Assembly (NCBI GenBank): GCA_028752905.1
Contig: JAQNBH010000009.1
Location: 23,854,370-23,918,369, forward strand
DNA from: Cladorhizidae sp. MBARI D1340-BT2
Lineage: Eukaryota > Porifera > Demospongiae > Poecilosclerida > Cladorhizidae
Length of the DNA: 64,000 bases
Direction of reading: 5' to 3'
In this document: positions 35,801 through 47,500 of the stretch, piece by piece
How positions within the stretch are numbered: the first letter of the stretch is position 1
Layout of the letters: each line of letters begins with the position of its first letter
Position numbers and translations under genes: made by a program
The notes under the pieces: generated by a model
Told to the model about the DNA's origin: nothing
Databases searched by the model: none
The model's input: the letters and a program-made list of their open reading frames with translations, nothing else

Positions 35801-38034
35801 GAGCCAAATCTGCAGAGCACTCAGATTTTTAGATACCCCAACTTTGGCATGGTTATAACTGCACATTTTAGTACCAAAAGAGAGGACACCGAGATTTTTG
35901 AGCTATACATCAAGTTCATGCAATGAAGTGCAGAATCTATGGACCTCCAGGATCGTAACCAAAATATATATTTTGTAGTTTAATCTCCCCCTTAGTACAC
36001 AGTATGTAACTTTTTGTTTTGTTATTACGTTGTACAGGAAGTTGAAGGATCTGCAAGAGAAGACTCAGCTATTGACCAGAGTTAGCTCTTCTCTCATGGC
36101 AGATGCCTCTAGGAAAGAAATGTTAGTGGATTTGAAGAACAAGAATAGCAAGGTAAGCATCATTTAGGTTTCAACTTGCATTGGCTTTCATAGTCGGGCA
36201 AGCAGCTGTTGGTTTTGACCTGCACTGGCATAGTTGGGCAAGCAACTGTTGGTTTTGACCTGCACTGGCATAGTTGGGCAAGCAGCTGTTGGTTTTGACC
36301 TGCACTGGCATAGTTGGGCAAGCCACTGTTGATTTTGACCTGCACTGGCATAGTCGGGCAAGCAACTGTTGGTTTTGACCTGCACTGGCATAGTCGGGCA
36401 AGCAGCTGTTGGTTTTGACCTGCACTGGCATAGTTGGGCAAGCAACTGTTGATTTTGACCTGCACTGGCATAGTCGGGCAAGCAACTGTTGGTTTTGACC
36501 TGCACTGGCATAGTCGGGCAAGCAGCTGTTGGTTTTGACCTGCACTGGCATAGTCGGGCAAGCAACTGTTGGTTTTGACCTGCACTGGCATAGTCGGGCA
36601 AGCAGCTGTTGGTTTTGACCTGCACTGGCATAGTTGGGCAAGCAACTGTTGATTTTGACCTGCACTGGCATAGTCGGGCAAGCAACTGTTGGTTTTGACC
36701 TGCACTGGCATAGTCGGGCAAGCAGCTGTTGGTTTTGACCTGCACTGGCATAGTCGGGCAAGCAACTGTTGGTTTTGACCTGCACTGGCATAGTCGGGCA
36801 AGCAGCTGTTGGTTTTGACCTGCACTGGCATAGTCGGGCAAGCAGCTGTTGGTTTTGACCTGCACTGGCATAGTCGGGCAAGCCACTGCATTGGTTTTGA
36901 CCTGCACTGGCATAGTCGGGCAAGCCACTGCATTGGTTTTGACCTGCACTGGCATAGTCGGGCAAGCAACTGTTGATTTTGTTTGTATCTCTGTTGTTAA
37001 GTGGATCATCATTGGTGGAATACATTACCCTAAGGTACTGGTATACTTTTGGGTATGAATATTCATGAGAAATTGTCACCCCCCCATATTTTATTACATG
37101 TTCAATGTACAGAGACACACTTTGGAGACCTTTAAGAACAACATAACAAGTTTCTATACTTTTGTTTGTTTGAAGTGTACATGTAAATGCTGGGCGTGCT
37201 TGGACAAATAGATGAATCCTGGTTTGCACGTAAATCTTGGCCTTACCCTATAGCAATTGCTGACGTATCAACTTTCTCGAGGGTGGCAAAGAGAAGCTGT
37301 CTATTATTGAAGATTCAGAGAATAAGGTAGCAATGCCTGATGGTGATATCTCACAAACAAGCTCCTACAAGTCTCAATAACTGGAGGATGGCAAGCCTAG
37401 TGAGCAAAAATCTTTGCCGCCACTTTCCTTGGTCTTCCTATGAACAGAATAGGTCTTTGTGTATGTGTGCAGGTGTGGGGTGATGCAGGTGTGGGGTGAT
37501 GCAGGTGTGAGGTGACAAAGGAGACACAGAAGTTGCATGCTGCTAAGCTAAATGGCAACTACTACAACTAGGGAATTTCCCTCTGCACACTCCCAACATG
37601 AATATTTCAAACAAGCATATTTAATTTAATTTAATTTAATGAGGGTATCAAATCCCTGCATTGTTCTTAAATGTTCAGTCACCCGTCACCTTAAGGGAAC
37701 CAATCCTGACCGGGGGGGGGGGGGGGGGGGGGGGGAAACCAAAACACTTAAATGCAGCCACACGTATAACAGGAAGATATAATATTATGTACGGGGGTTC
37801 CTTTTAATTAAGTCATACCAGTTTATATTCAAGCTAAACGGTTGGCTAAACGGTTGATATAATTGTTCACCAGGTCGATGTCTAGTGTGTGTGCTGCATG
37901 AATGTTTTTGTTTGTTTTCAAATTTACTGTCTTTTGGTTTTCAGGAATGGACTTTGGAAAACCAAGACAAGTTTTGCGACCATATCACAAACATTATATC
38001 TCAGGAAAGAAATATCTCTGACTTGAACTATTGA
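23888..38034 (+). CDS. CENP-Q-like coiled-coil protein
   Basis: Six exons whose phases all agree: 23888-24162, 24614-24745, 30491-30632, 30719-30798, 36038-36152, 37945-38034, giving 277 aa. The N-terminus is basic and nuclear-signal-like (VKRRRIVTSGRRTKKPESRT). A segment around residues 115-135 reads VVKKWVPISEEAISVMMGAL, recalling the conserved W-x-P-L/I-S region of CENP-Q. Residues about 150-240 are helical and coiled-coil in character (ESDLSSLVSENNHIEEMVLN). The total length is close to human CENP-Q (268 aa). CENP-Q acts with CENP-U in the CCAN inner kinetochore complex. The identification rests on length, architecture and one motif, so another nuclear coiled-coil protein is possible. Intron 2 holds a hAT element and intron 4 an RT element; neither breaks an exon. 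A 39-nt phase-neutral optional exon at 28561-28599 cannot be excluded. Confidence 0.6.
25021..25106. repeat. Perfect 28-bp inverted repeat in hAT 5' region
   Basis: Arms 25021-25048 and 25079-25106 are exact reverse complements (TAGCACATGGACAGAACATT...), with a 30-nt spacer, about 120 bp upstream of the transposase start. Perfect arms in an otherwise decayed element are notable. Confidence 0.9.
25230..27610 (+). pseudogene. hAT transposase, frame-broken
   Basis: Three segments. 25230-26303 (357 codons): acidic N-terminus, then a KKEWEQKYPWVYCDD ... GMFCKLC zinc-finger block ending H-S-Q-S-K-W-H, then the start of the RNase H-like fold (FSVLVDECVDISTTEEL). 26486-26893: insertion-domain sequence (KPSDTRWLSHERCVQA). 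27056-27610: C-terminal hATC dimerisation domain (TATVERSFSQMKLIKTRL). The joint near 26330-26440 still shows GQGYDGAA and HCACHRLQLAS, but only across a frame change, and a second change lies near 26890-27056. Family knowledge: cut-and-paste DNA transposase. As read it cannot make full-length enzyme. Confidence 0.88.
28866..28938. repeat. Imperfect hairpin
   Basis: The left arm GTATGTGTGATGTATTTTGC plus ACTCATG is mirrored by the right arm, which carries a small insertion of about 9-11 nt, around a TAGC loop. It is intronic in the CENP-Q-like gene, possibly a small foldback element. Confidence 0.75.
29160..29660. repeat. 44-bp minisatellite, about 11 copies
   Basis: Unit TTGCTTCCCTACCAACTGTT plus CAGCCAGCCCCTTGTAGAAG plus ACCA. 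A second, unrelated 36-bp repeat (ACCTCCTCAGAGTCATC...) of about three copies follows directly at 29665-29790. It is intronic. Confidence 0.9.
30352..30376 (+). repeat. Poly-G tract (25 G)
   Basis: Uninterrupted run of 25 G, about 115 bp upstream of an exon of the CENP-Q-like gene. Confidence 0.9.
31314..31333 (+). repeat. Poly-G tract (20 G)
   Basis: Uninterrupted run of 20 G inside intron 4 of the CENP-Q-like gene. Confidence 0.9.
31659..35083 (-). mobile_element. Reverse-transcriptase element between inverted repeats
   Basis: A minus-strand RT gene is flanked by an inverted pair of about 70 bp: 31659-31728 (GGAACATGTTTTCCACCTGA ... GCACCAGTGGC) and the reverse complement of 35008-35083. 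A related direct copy lies at about 35755-35815. Either the RT element transposed into a foldback element, or the inverted repeats belong to it. No poly-A tail was seen. Confidence 0.7.
31858..34900 (-). pseudogene. Retroelement polyprotein: Cys-rich N-term, RT, nuclease-like C-term
   Basis: Read 5' to 3' on the minus strand. It starts at 34900 (MVCCKCNRSGACLACSCVKK ... NCLPGRLGKCSN), a Cys-rich zinc-binding-like module. A linker follows with ARIRRWKSGDVLGLWSSVLE (34358-34098). Then comes an RT palm: motif A LLLDFSNAFNSLDR near 33565-33525, motif B-like GVQQRDPL, and motif C CYLDDG near 33310-33295. A C-terminal region (32544-31858) has CPVC ... DCFGDHQVGC and RPADISLPNWKRG ... ALDVMVIS, resembling the zinc knuckle plus restriction-like endonuclease of some non-LTR retrotransposons. 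Several stops and frame changes separate the blocks, so it is not intact. The exact clade cannot be fixed by eye. Confidence 0.75.
35008..36000. repeat. Nested inverted/direct repeat block (foldback element)
   Basis: Arm 35109-35245 pairs with the reverse complement of 35312-35420, sharing CTCTCTTTTGATAC and CCATAGATTCTGCA. A third, direct copy of the arm lies at about 35836-35965. A second inversion pairs CAATGAGTGTTTTCAT near 35615 with ATGAAAATACTCATTG near 35728. The block ends about 40 bp before the exon at 36038. Confidence 0.7.
36172..36980. repeat. 40-bp minisatellite, about 20 copies
   Basis: Unit AGCAGCTGTTGGTTTTGACC plus TGCACTGGCATAGTCGGGCA. It starts about 20 bp after the donor of the exon ending at 36152. 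Because the unit is free of stops on the minus strand in all three frames, it produces frames of 269-352 codons that are not genes. Confidence 0.93.
37712..37735 (+). repeat. Poly-G tract (24 G)
   Basis: Uninterrupted run of 24 G in the last intron of the CENP-Q-like gene. Confidence 0.9.
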
Positions 38035-38547
38035 TCACGACGAGTCAAGAAGTTGACTTTCCTGGCCCAACCATTGCTGACTTCCACCCCATCATAATAT
38101 ACATGCTATACAATGTGTTTTGTGTGTGAGTGAAAATGACTAGTAAGTACTCCCTAGAACCCTATCCCAAGAACCATAGCCCAGAACCATAGCCCTAGCA
38201 CTTAAGACAGTCATCCTCGCTAGGGACATCCCAAGCTTATCCATTAGTATCTCTGAAATACCGAGATGTCGTTGTGGCAGTATTGGAAGTATGCATGCAC
38301 ACATACACACACAGAGTTCTTTTTGTTGCGTGGATATTCCAACAGCCAAGGAGAAAATACATCTATTTCCAAAATCCAAAATACTATAATATAATCTGCT
38401 ATTTGCATAAAAATGGCTAAGAGTTCCATAAACCATAACAACAAAGTGTTCATACAGCATTATCATGACTAATGTTCTAGCTATAAATACTGCTACAAAA
38501 CCTAGAGTAGTAGATGTGGGGGTCCATTGCTGGTGCTCTGAGACGCT
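38035..38547. other. Short convergent intergenic region
   Basis: 513 bp between the stop codon of the CENP-Q-like gene (+) and that of calpain (-). It must hold both 3' UTRs. No AATAAA signal is clear on either strand and no further gene is seen. Confidence 0.6.
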
Positions 38548-41500
38548 TCAGGCATCCACAGTAATCTTGTAAAACTACAATACATGCCAGAATCATATAG
38601 CAGAATCATATAGCATGTGTATAATTATATATATATATATATACAGTATATAGTCTACTCGGCTAATAGTTCTGTATATCTTCAAATTACCATCAGATGA
38701 GAGGAGGGGTTGGGTATCAGATGGGCCAGTTTCTAGGTCACAGTACAAAGCAACCTTTGACTAACTTACCTTGTTAAGTGGTCGTGAATCTGATCATGTG
38801 GAAGGCTCTGAACCACTAGCCAAAAAGATCAAGCCTACTTGTTTGGTAGCTATGTCTAAAAAAAATTGTTATACAGCTATATATAGCTCCACTGCTTTCT
38901 TGTTAAGTAGTACAGACTGTGGCTATCAAGTGTCACAAGCTTCTTCAGTACATACTCACTGTCTGCAGTGTTGAGTGCTACTCTACTCTCTGTTGTAAAT
39001 GCCATGAAACATAACCAGTGGCATCCATATCAGCATGATGGGAAGACAGTCAGAAGTAAACATGCACCCAACAGAAGAATGAATGTCTAAGCAAGTCCTG
39101 TTCTGGTTCATTGTCATTGAGACCTTGTATATATGGAACTATGGAATGTCCTTCCACACATCTCACATTCATTAATTACAAGTTGACAACTATGAACCCG
39201 TGCTGATTCATCTGAATCTCATTACACAACTCCCCCATAGACCAGACCACTAGCATGTCATTGCATGAGTATTATAATAGTAATAATAACAATAATGATG
39301 ATGATAATATTTTCTCAACCACCCTATAATGTTGATTTACCTCATCCTGAGATAACTTGATGGTACCGTCGGATTTGAAGTTATTAAGTTTCTCGAACGT
39401 GTCTACAGGCAGCATGTTGCAGACATAATTATAGAGCGCATGTGTAATATGCTATATAACACAAGACTACATTTCCTATGCATCGGTATTATGGTTCTAC
39501 ACGAGGCCACCTCTCTCTTTCAGAATCAATAACTCCCTCCCACCTGTCCACCCGAGGGTAAACGTATTCTGTTCCACGGCGTTTTACCGAAACCTACCGG
39601 TCATGATTTTCACACGAGCAAGACAAGCACAAAAGGCATCGAGTTTCATAAAAGACCTCCTGGTGGCAAATCTGTTGAATGTGATGCTAAAAGCCTCGAC
39701 GCTAAGAGAATATCCTGCAAACAAGAAAGCAGTGTTGCCATTGTGTCCACACAACACTCTTTACTTTACCTAATGAAGTCAGAGCATCGTGCATTTCTTT
39801 CTTCTCCAGCGTGCCCGACCGGTTGCGATCAAACTTGAAGAACATTCTCTAAAGAAACCACAAATACTCTATAATTAACCATTGATACCTTTCTCTGTAT
39901 AGCCATCCATACCTTCCAAATTGCAAGCGTTTGAAGGAGAGACTCAAACTCATTAATGTTGAGCGTTCCATTCTTGTCTCTCTATATGCAATAAAGCAAG
40001 GCAATATATATATATATATACATAAACCAATAAATGACATGTATAATAATTATGCAGGCATACACATATTGGCGCTGACTTGTTAGCTATGTTTGAAGCC
40101 AGGTTCTTTGTGTGTCGGTACTCGAAACTTGAGTGACTATTGCTTCATCGGTTTGACCCTTATTTCAAAATAGATGCCAAAAGCATTTGGCAGCTTCTTA
40201 GCATCTTAAATGGTAACTTTCAGCTGCTTTTAGCTCCAAAAGACTGCCAGCGTGGCTTTGAATTCTTTGCTAAAGTAGTAAACTGGCAGTTAAGGATTTT
40301 AATGTAGACCACAAGCATTTGGATGACTCTAAACAGTGAACACCAACATCATTCTTTTAAATCTGTTTTTGTGCTGATCCTCAATGTACATGGGTAAATT
40401 AATATTTATTGTTTTTAATAAAGCCTGTTTTGTCTTTCTCAGTATCAGGGACGTATGCGAGATTTAGGGAGGGGAGGTCCTCCCTGCCAGGTCTATCCAA
40501 TGGAGGAATATGTCACTACCTGCTACAGGAAAGATTATTAGATATTTTATCAGAAAAACTATTTTCTTCCCTTCTGGCACTAGTTTTAAAATACATCTTA
40601 GAAGTTGGGCTATCAGGCACTGAAGACAGGTCTGGTTGCGAAACACTGAAGAAGATGTCTGGCTTTGGGATACCAAAGGAGAGGTCTGCCACTCAGACAC
40701 GGCAAGGAGAGGTCTGCCACTCAGACACGGCAAGGAGAGGTCTGCCACTCAGACACGGCAAGGAGAGGTCTGCCACTCAGACACGGCAAGGAGAGGTCTG
40801 CCACTTAGACACGGCAAGGAGAGGTCTGCCACTCAGACATGGCAAGGAGAGGTCTGCCACTCAGACACGGCAAGGAGAGGTCTGCCACTCAGACACAGCC
40901 AGGAGAGGTCTGCCACTCAGACACAGCCAGGAGTGGCTTGGCTATTGGGATCTAAAGGAATGGTTTGTTGTTTTGTTGTTGCATGCCAAAGGGGAGGCCT
41001 GGCTGTTGGACAGCAAAGAAGAGGCATTGTTACAGCCTCCACTATCATCATGCATTGCATTCTTCTGTGTACTAAAAGTTTACTGTTGTACTTAATAAAT
41101 TTCAGAATTCATTATTTATGGAACTAACTGAACTTTGACAATTTTTATAGACACTGGCACTCGTATAGTAGCTCAGGTCGCCTAACTATTACATCAATTG
41201 GGCAGGTACATATTGAGCTGTACTAATATATCCACTGTGCTGGTACATATTGTAGCTCTACCATTATATCCACTGCAGGTACATATTGTAGCTCTACCAT
41301 TATATACACTAGGCAGGTACATATTGAGCTGTACTAATATATCCACTGTGCTGGTACATATTGAGCTGTACTAATATATCCACTGGGCAGGTACATATTG
41401 TAGCTATACACTGGGCGGGTACATATTGAGCTGTACTAATATATCCACTGTGCTGGTACATATTGAGCTGTACTAATATATCCACTGTGCTGGTACATAT

Positions 41501-44500
41501 TGAGCTGTACTAATATATCCACTGTGCTGGTACATATTGAGCTGTACTAATATATCCACTGGGCAGGTACATATTGTAGCTATACACTGGGCGGGTACAT
41601 ATTGAGCTGTACTAATATATCCACTGTGCTGGTACATATTGAGCTGTACTAATATATCCACTGTGCTGGTACATATTGAGCTGTACTAATATATCCACTG
41701 TGCTGGTACATATTGAGCTGTACTAATATATCCACTGGGCAGGTACATATTGTAGCTATACACTGGGCGGGTACATATTGAGCTGTACTAATATATCCAC
41801 TGTGCTGGTACATATTGAGCTGTACTAATATATCCACTGTGCTGGTACATATTGTAGCTATACACTGGGCGGGTACATATTGAGCTATACTAATATATCC
41901 ACTGTGCTGGTACATATTGAGCTGTACTAATATATCCACTGGGCAGGTACATATTGTAGCTATACACTGTGCGGGTACATATTGAGCTGTACTAATATAT
42001 CCACTGTGCTGGTACATATTGAGCTGTACTAATATATCCACTGTGCTGGTACATATTGTAGCTATACACTGGGCGGGTACATATTGAGCTGTACTAATAT
42101 ATCCACTGTGCTGGTACATATTGAGCTGTACTAATATATCCACTGTGCTGGTACATATTGAGCTGTACCAATATATCCACTGTGCTGGTACATATTGTAG
42201 CTCTACCATTATATCCACTGGGCAGGTACATATTGTAGCTCTACCATTATCTACACTGGGCAGGCTCTACCATTATCTACACTGGGCAGGTACATATTGT
42301 AGCTCTACCATTATCTGCACTGGGCAGGCTCTACCATCATCTATACTGGGCAGGTACATATTATAGCTCTACCATTATCTACACTGGGCTGGTACACATT
42401 ATAGTCACCTTATCTACACTGGGCAGGCTCTACCATTATCTACACTGGGCAGTACATATTATAGCTCTACCTTATATACACTGGGCAGGTATTATAGCCA
42501 ACTACCGTAATGGAATTTTTTGGTGGCATGCCATAGCCACAGTGACAGCTTGTGTGTACGATGATGCAGGCATGCCATAGCCACAGTGACAGCTTATGTG
42601 TACGATGATGCAGGCATGCCATAGCCACAGTGACGGCTTGTGTGTATGATGGTGCAGGCATGCCATAGCCACAGTGATGGCTTGTGTGTACGATGATGCA
42701 GGCATGCCATAGCCACAGTGACAGCTTGTGTATATGATGGTGCAGGCATGCCATAGCCACAGTGATGGCTTGTGTGTACGATGATGCAGGCATGCCATAG
42801 CCACAGTGATGGCTTGTGTGTACGATGATGCAGGCATGCCATAGCCACAGTGATGGCTTGTGTGTATGATAGTGCAGGCATGCCATAGCCACAGTGACAG
42901 CTTATGTGTACGATGATGCAGGCATGCCATAGCCACAGTGACGGCTTGTGTGTATGATGGTGCAGGCATGCCATAGCCACAGTGATGGCTTGTGTGTACG
43001 ATGATGCAGGCATGCCATAGCCACAGTGACAGCTTGTGTATATGATGGTGCAGGCATGCCATAGCCACAGTGACGGCTTGTGTATATGATAGTGCAGGCA
43101 TGCCATAGCCACAGTGACGGCTTGTGTGTACGATGATGCAGGCATGCCATAGCCACAGTGATGGCTTGTGTATAATTTATGATAGTGCAGGCATGCCATA
43201 GCCACAGTGACGGCTTGTGTGTATGATGGTGCAGGCATGCCATAGCCACAGTGATGGCTTGTGTGTATGATGGTGCAGGCTTGCCATAGCCATAATGAAG
43301 GAACACAGATTTTTTAAGACCAACTATCACAATTTGTGAATCTGCACTCTCGAACACTTGGAAAAAGAATTCTTCCCTAAAATGCTACAGTAAGTACATA
43401 GTGGGCAGAAACAGTTTACAAAAATGATCGGGCAGGAGGTCAGACTTTTTATCAAGATGACCACTCAGACAGTGGCATAAAAGCATGGAAACATGATTGG
43501 TGGTTGTCGATGACCTGCTTACATCCAGCATGGTGATCATAGCTCTGCAGGCATCCAGGGAGAAAATAGTTTTGCCCATATCTACAGCAGCAACAACAAC
43601 AACAAGGCTATCATGATTACATACAGCAATGCCACAATGGTATTCATTGTTTCCCCCATCATTCCCATCACCATCTTCACTACTCATACCTTTACATAAG
43701 GATGCAGTAAGCATGTCTTGGAGCTCTTCAGAATCAATTTCTCCATCAGCACCAGCAATCCGAGTAAACATTTGTCTCAATCTAACACTCTTCTTTGAAT
43801 CCACAAGAGATTCACAGGGACTGGGTGTCAAAAAGATTATTTTTTAAATGCTTGAAATTATCATACACACGCACACACAGAGAGAATCACACACACACAA
43901 ATGATAAAATAAGAGATGATAAAATAAGTGATGATAAAATAAGCGATGATAAAATAAGCGATGATAAAATAAGCAATGATAAAATAAGAGATGATAAAAT
44001 AAGTGATGATAAAATAAGCGATGATAAAATAAGCAATGATAAAATAAGTGACAATAATGATAAAAATAAGTGATAATAAAATAAGCACTGATAAAATAAG
44101 CGGTGTTAAAATAAGCGGTCTTTGTAAGTTATCTTATTCTGCACTACATTTCTAGTCCCTGTCAAAGCAGATCCAAGCATTACTCACCCTTTTGTCGACT
44201 TCTCTGTGAAGATTCGTAGCAAGAATTCTCCCTCATCTCCGGGCTTGAATATGCATGGCATGATGATGTAAGTGCCTGGCTTCACGTCAAACCTCTTCTG
44301 CACCTCCCTGGCGTTAGTGAAGGAGCCAGAAGTGCCACAACTGTAGTGGTACTCCACATACTTTTTGGTTAGGACGTCACTATCCGCAGGTTTCTACATA
44401 TTACAAGAAATTTTATGATTTAAAAACGAACTATATTGGAACAACAATGCACCCATTTTGACTGCACCCATTTGGATTTCCCTTTACCAAATTCATAAAT

Positions 44501-47500
44501 AACAAATATAACCGACTCTCAATTACTAACTTAAAATTTGTTTCAAAAGAGTCATTTTCAACTGTCAGTTGAGAGTTCGTTGAGAGATATTTGTTGTTTA
44601 AACTTGAATGTGGCGCTGCTGCACACACAGGTCATGCAAAGGTTAGCTCCAGAATTAAGGATAGTCTCCAATTTCTGATAATAACTACATAAATACATGC
44701 TTCACATCAATACAACGATCGTGTCAAGGAAACTAAGCTACTCGGGTCAAACAAAAAAGCAATGCCATATTACAACTCGTGCAGAAGAGGGGCTGGGAAT
44801 CCTTCCCTGTATATTCTGGATTACTAGAGTATCGTATCCCTTATAAGGGAATATTTGTTTCATCGGTTAGAATCCAATAGATGTGACAAAGAGTGGCAGA
44901 ACAAGGTGTGGCTTCCACTGTACACTACACAATCCATGAATACCACACACCCCTCCCTCAAAACATATCTCTCTATAAATAAACGGACACAACCAAAGCC
45001 CCCCCCCAACTTTACATTTTTACAACTAATTGTTGGCACACCATCATGACTGGCACACTCCTTACACCTCATAGAGGGAGAAGCCGATGCAGAGGTCCTG
45101 CACACCCAAGCTTTTCTGCTTCCTCCGGTTCTTCTGCATGAGCGCCACCAAACAGGAGCACTTCCCGTCTCCATCGTCATCCTCGTTGAGTTCAATGACG
45201 AACTGCGGGTTATCGGTGAAGGTGGGATGGTTCCTGCAGCCACCGGCCGCCTTCCCCTCCCAACACCCATTCTTCACCAGAATGTTCCAATTCTTAACTG
45301 GAAAGGTCACACACAAACATACATGGATTATTGGCCATTATTAAATATTACATAACATTGTAGACTTGATATACTCACTGTAATATTTTCCTATAGGCAT
45401 GGCATTAGATATTCTCCAATATTCCACTAGTGGGTATTATTGCTCTACTGTGCACGCGCCTAGTAATCATTAACTACCGTTTCCCAAGATTATGCCAAGA
45501 CAGTTATTTTGGATGACAAAGCTATGAATACTGTCAAGACAACTAGAAGTGACTTAAATGTGTGGTATATGTAGATGGGGGAAATTTGGGCCAACGGACA
45601 AATCGACCAACCATTATATTATGAAGCTTAGTAATTATTATGATAAAATACAAACAATTTATAACGCTCATCGTGGATTATGGCGAGCCATTTCACTTCC
45701 AAGCTGTATTTTCACTTGCTTTCGGCTCGTAAAATTATGCATGTTTGCTCATGAAATTACTCTCCATATTACATTCCGACAATCCGACAAGATATATAGT
45801 ACACTCTGGCTCATGTAATAAGATAAATATTTCACTATGACTCATGTAACAAGATATATAGTGCACTCTGGCCCATGTAATAAGATATATAGTACACTCT
45901 GTCTGGCTCATGTAATAAGATATATAGTGCACTCTGGCCCATGTAATAAGATAAATATTTCACTATGACTCGTGTAATAAGATATATAGTGCACTTTGGC
46001 CCATGTAATAAGATAAATATTTCACTATGACTCGTGTAATAAGATATATAGTACACTCTGGCTCATGTAATAAGATATATAGTGCACTCTGGCCCATGTA
46101 ATAAGATATATAGTACACTCTGGCTCATGTAATAAGATATATAGTGCACTCTGGCTCATGTTATAAGATAAATATTTCACTATGACTCGTGTAATAAGAT
46201 ATATAGTACACTCTGGCTCATGTAATAAGATATATAGTGCACTCTGGCCCATGTAATAAGATATATAGTACACTCTGGCTCATGTAATAAGATATATAGT
46301 GCACTCTGGCTCATGTAATAAGATAAATATTTCACTATGACTCGTGTAATAAGATATATAGTGCACTCTGGCTCATGTAATAAGATAAATATTTCACTAT
46401 GACTCGTGTAATAAGATATATAGTGCACTTTGGCCCATGTAATAAGATAAATACTTCACTATGACTCGTGTAATAAGATATATAATACACTCCGACCCAA
46501 CCCATATAATAAGTACATTCCGACTCATGTAATAAGATATATATTACACTCTGACTCATGTAATAAGATATATATTACACTCCGACTCACACTCCGACTC
46601 AAGTTAAAAATTTTTTTAGCAGCTGCAATAATAATGTGATTTTAGCAGGTTAACAGGTGGTCTTGACAGGTTAACAGGTCTGGGGCAAACTTCAGGGGCA
46701 GCGAAATACAGCATGCATTGACGGCCACAAGATGGAGCCTCCTCTGATTGTGCAAGTATAACTGATGTGTTCATAACACTGGGCATGGATTTAGTAGTGA
46801 GCATGGGCACAGTTTAATCAAGGGCACACATTGTTTCACTAGAGATAGTAAACAGTGTTTAGTGTAATCTCGAGTGCATGTTGTTATGGACTACTCAAGG
46901 ATATCCAGTAAACTAGAATAGAACAGAAGTGAGTAATATTAGCAGGTGTGATGACACTCCTACTCTACATAGCAGCAGCAGCCATAGTGCTGCCATGGAA
47001 ACCATAGGGCAATGTCAGCGTATCACCATGTCCACTTAGTACATGTCTATCTACAGAGGAGGAATGTACAGACTAGTAACTCACATTCCTTGGATGCACA
47101 AATACTTTCCAATTGGTGGGTGTGGCAGCACTCTCTTCTGGTTTCCCCCTATTTCAAATTGATGGATGGCAATACACCCAAAAATTAAAAAAAGGTCACA
47201 CCAGCAACTTCTTATCTACCTAAATGGTGGTTTCGGGTGCCATACTCCAAAAAGACTTCCAGCGTGCCTTGAATCCTCCTCTAAGGTAGTAAACCAGCAG
47301 ACCCCACAAAAATGCTGAAAGTTTAAAATGAAGTCCGTCTTCAAGATCCGTATCTACGCTTCAATGTGCCTATATCTCCCTCACATAACCTGCATACAAT
47401 AGGTCCAGTCATAAAAACTTCAGTGCTGCAAGACTCTGAAGGCACCAAATATTCCAATACACACACATCCACGACTATTTCTGTTTCTGGATTTCGGGGG

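Noticed and set aside
36160..37229. Minus-strand frames of 269, 352 and 274 codons
   Set aside because: All three frames of the stop-free 40-bp array are open together, and they lie antisense in an intron of a well-supported gene.
40409..41127. Plus-strand frames of 228 and 163 codons
   Set aside because: Core is the 28-bp repeat read in different frames; flanks show no coding character.
42467..43357. His/Cys-rich minus-strand frames resembling metal-binding repeats
   Set aside because: Four overlapping frames over a 44-bp minisatellite; composition follows from the DNA repeat.
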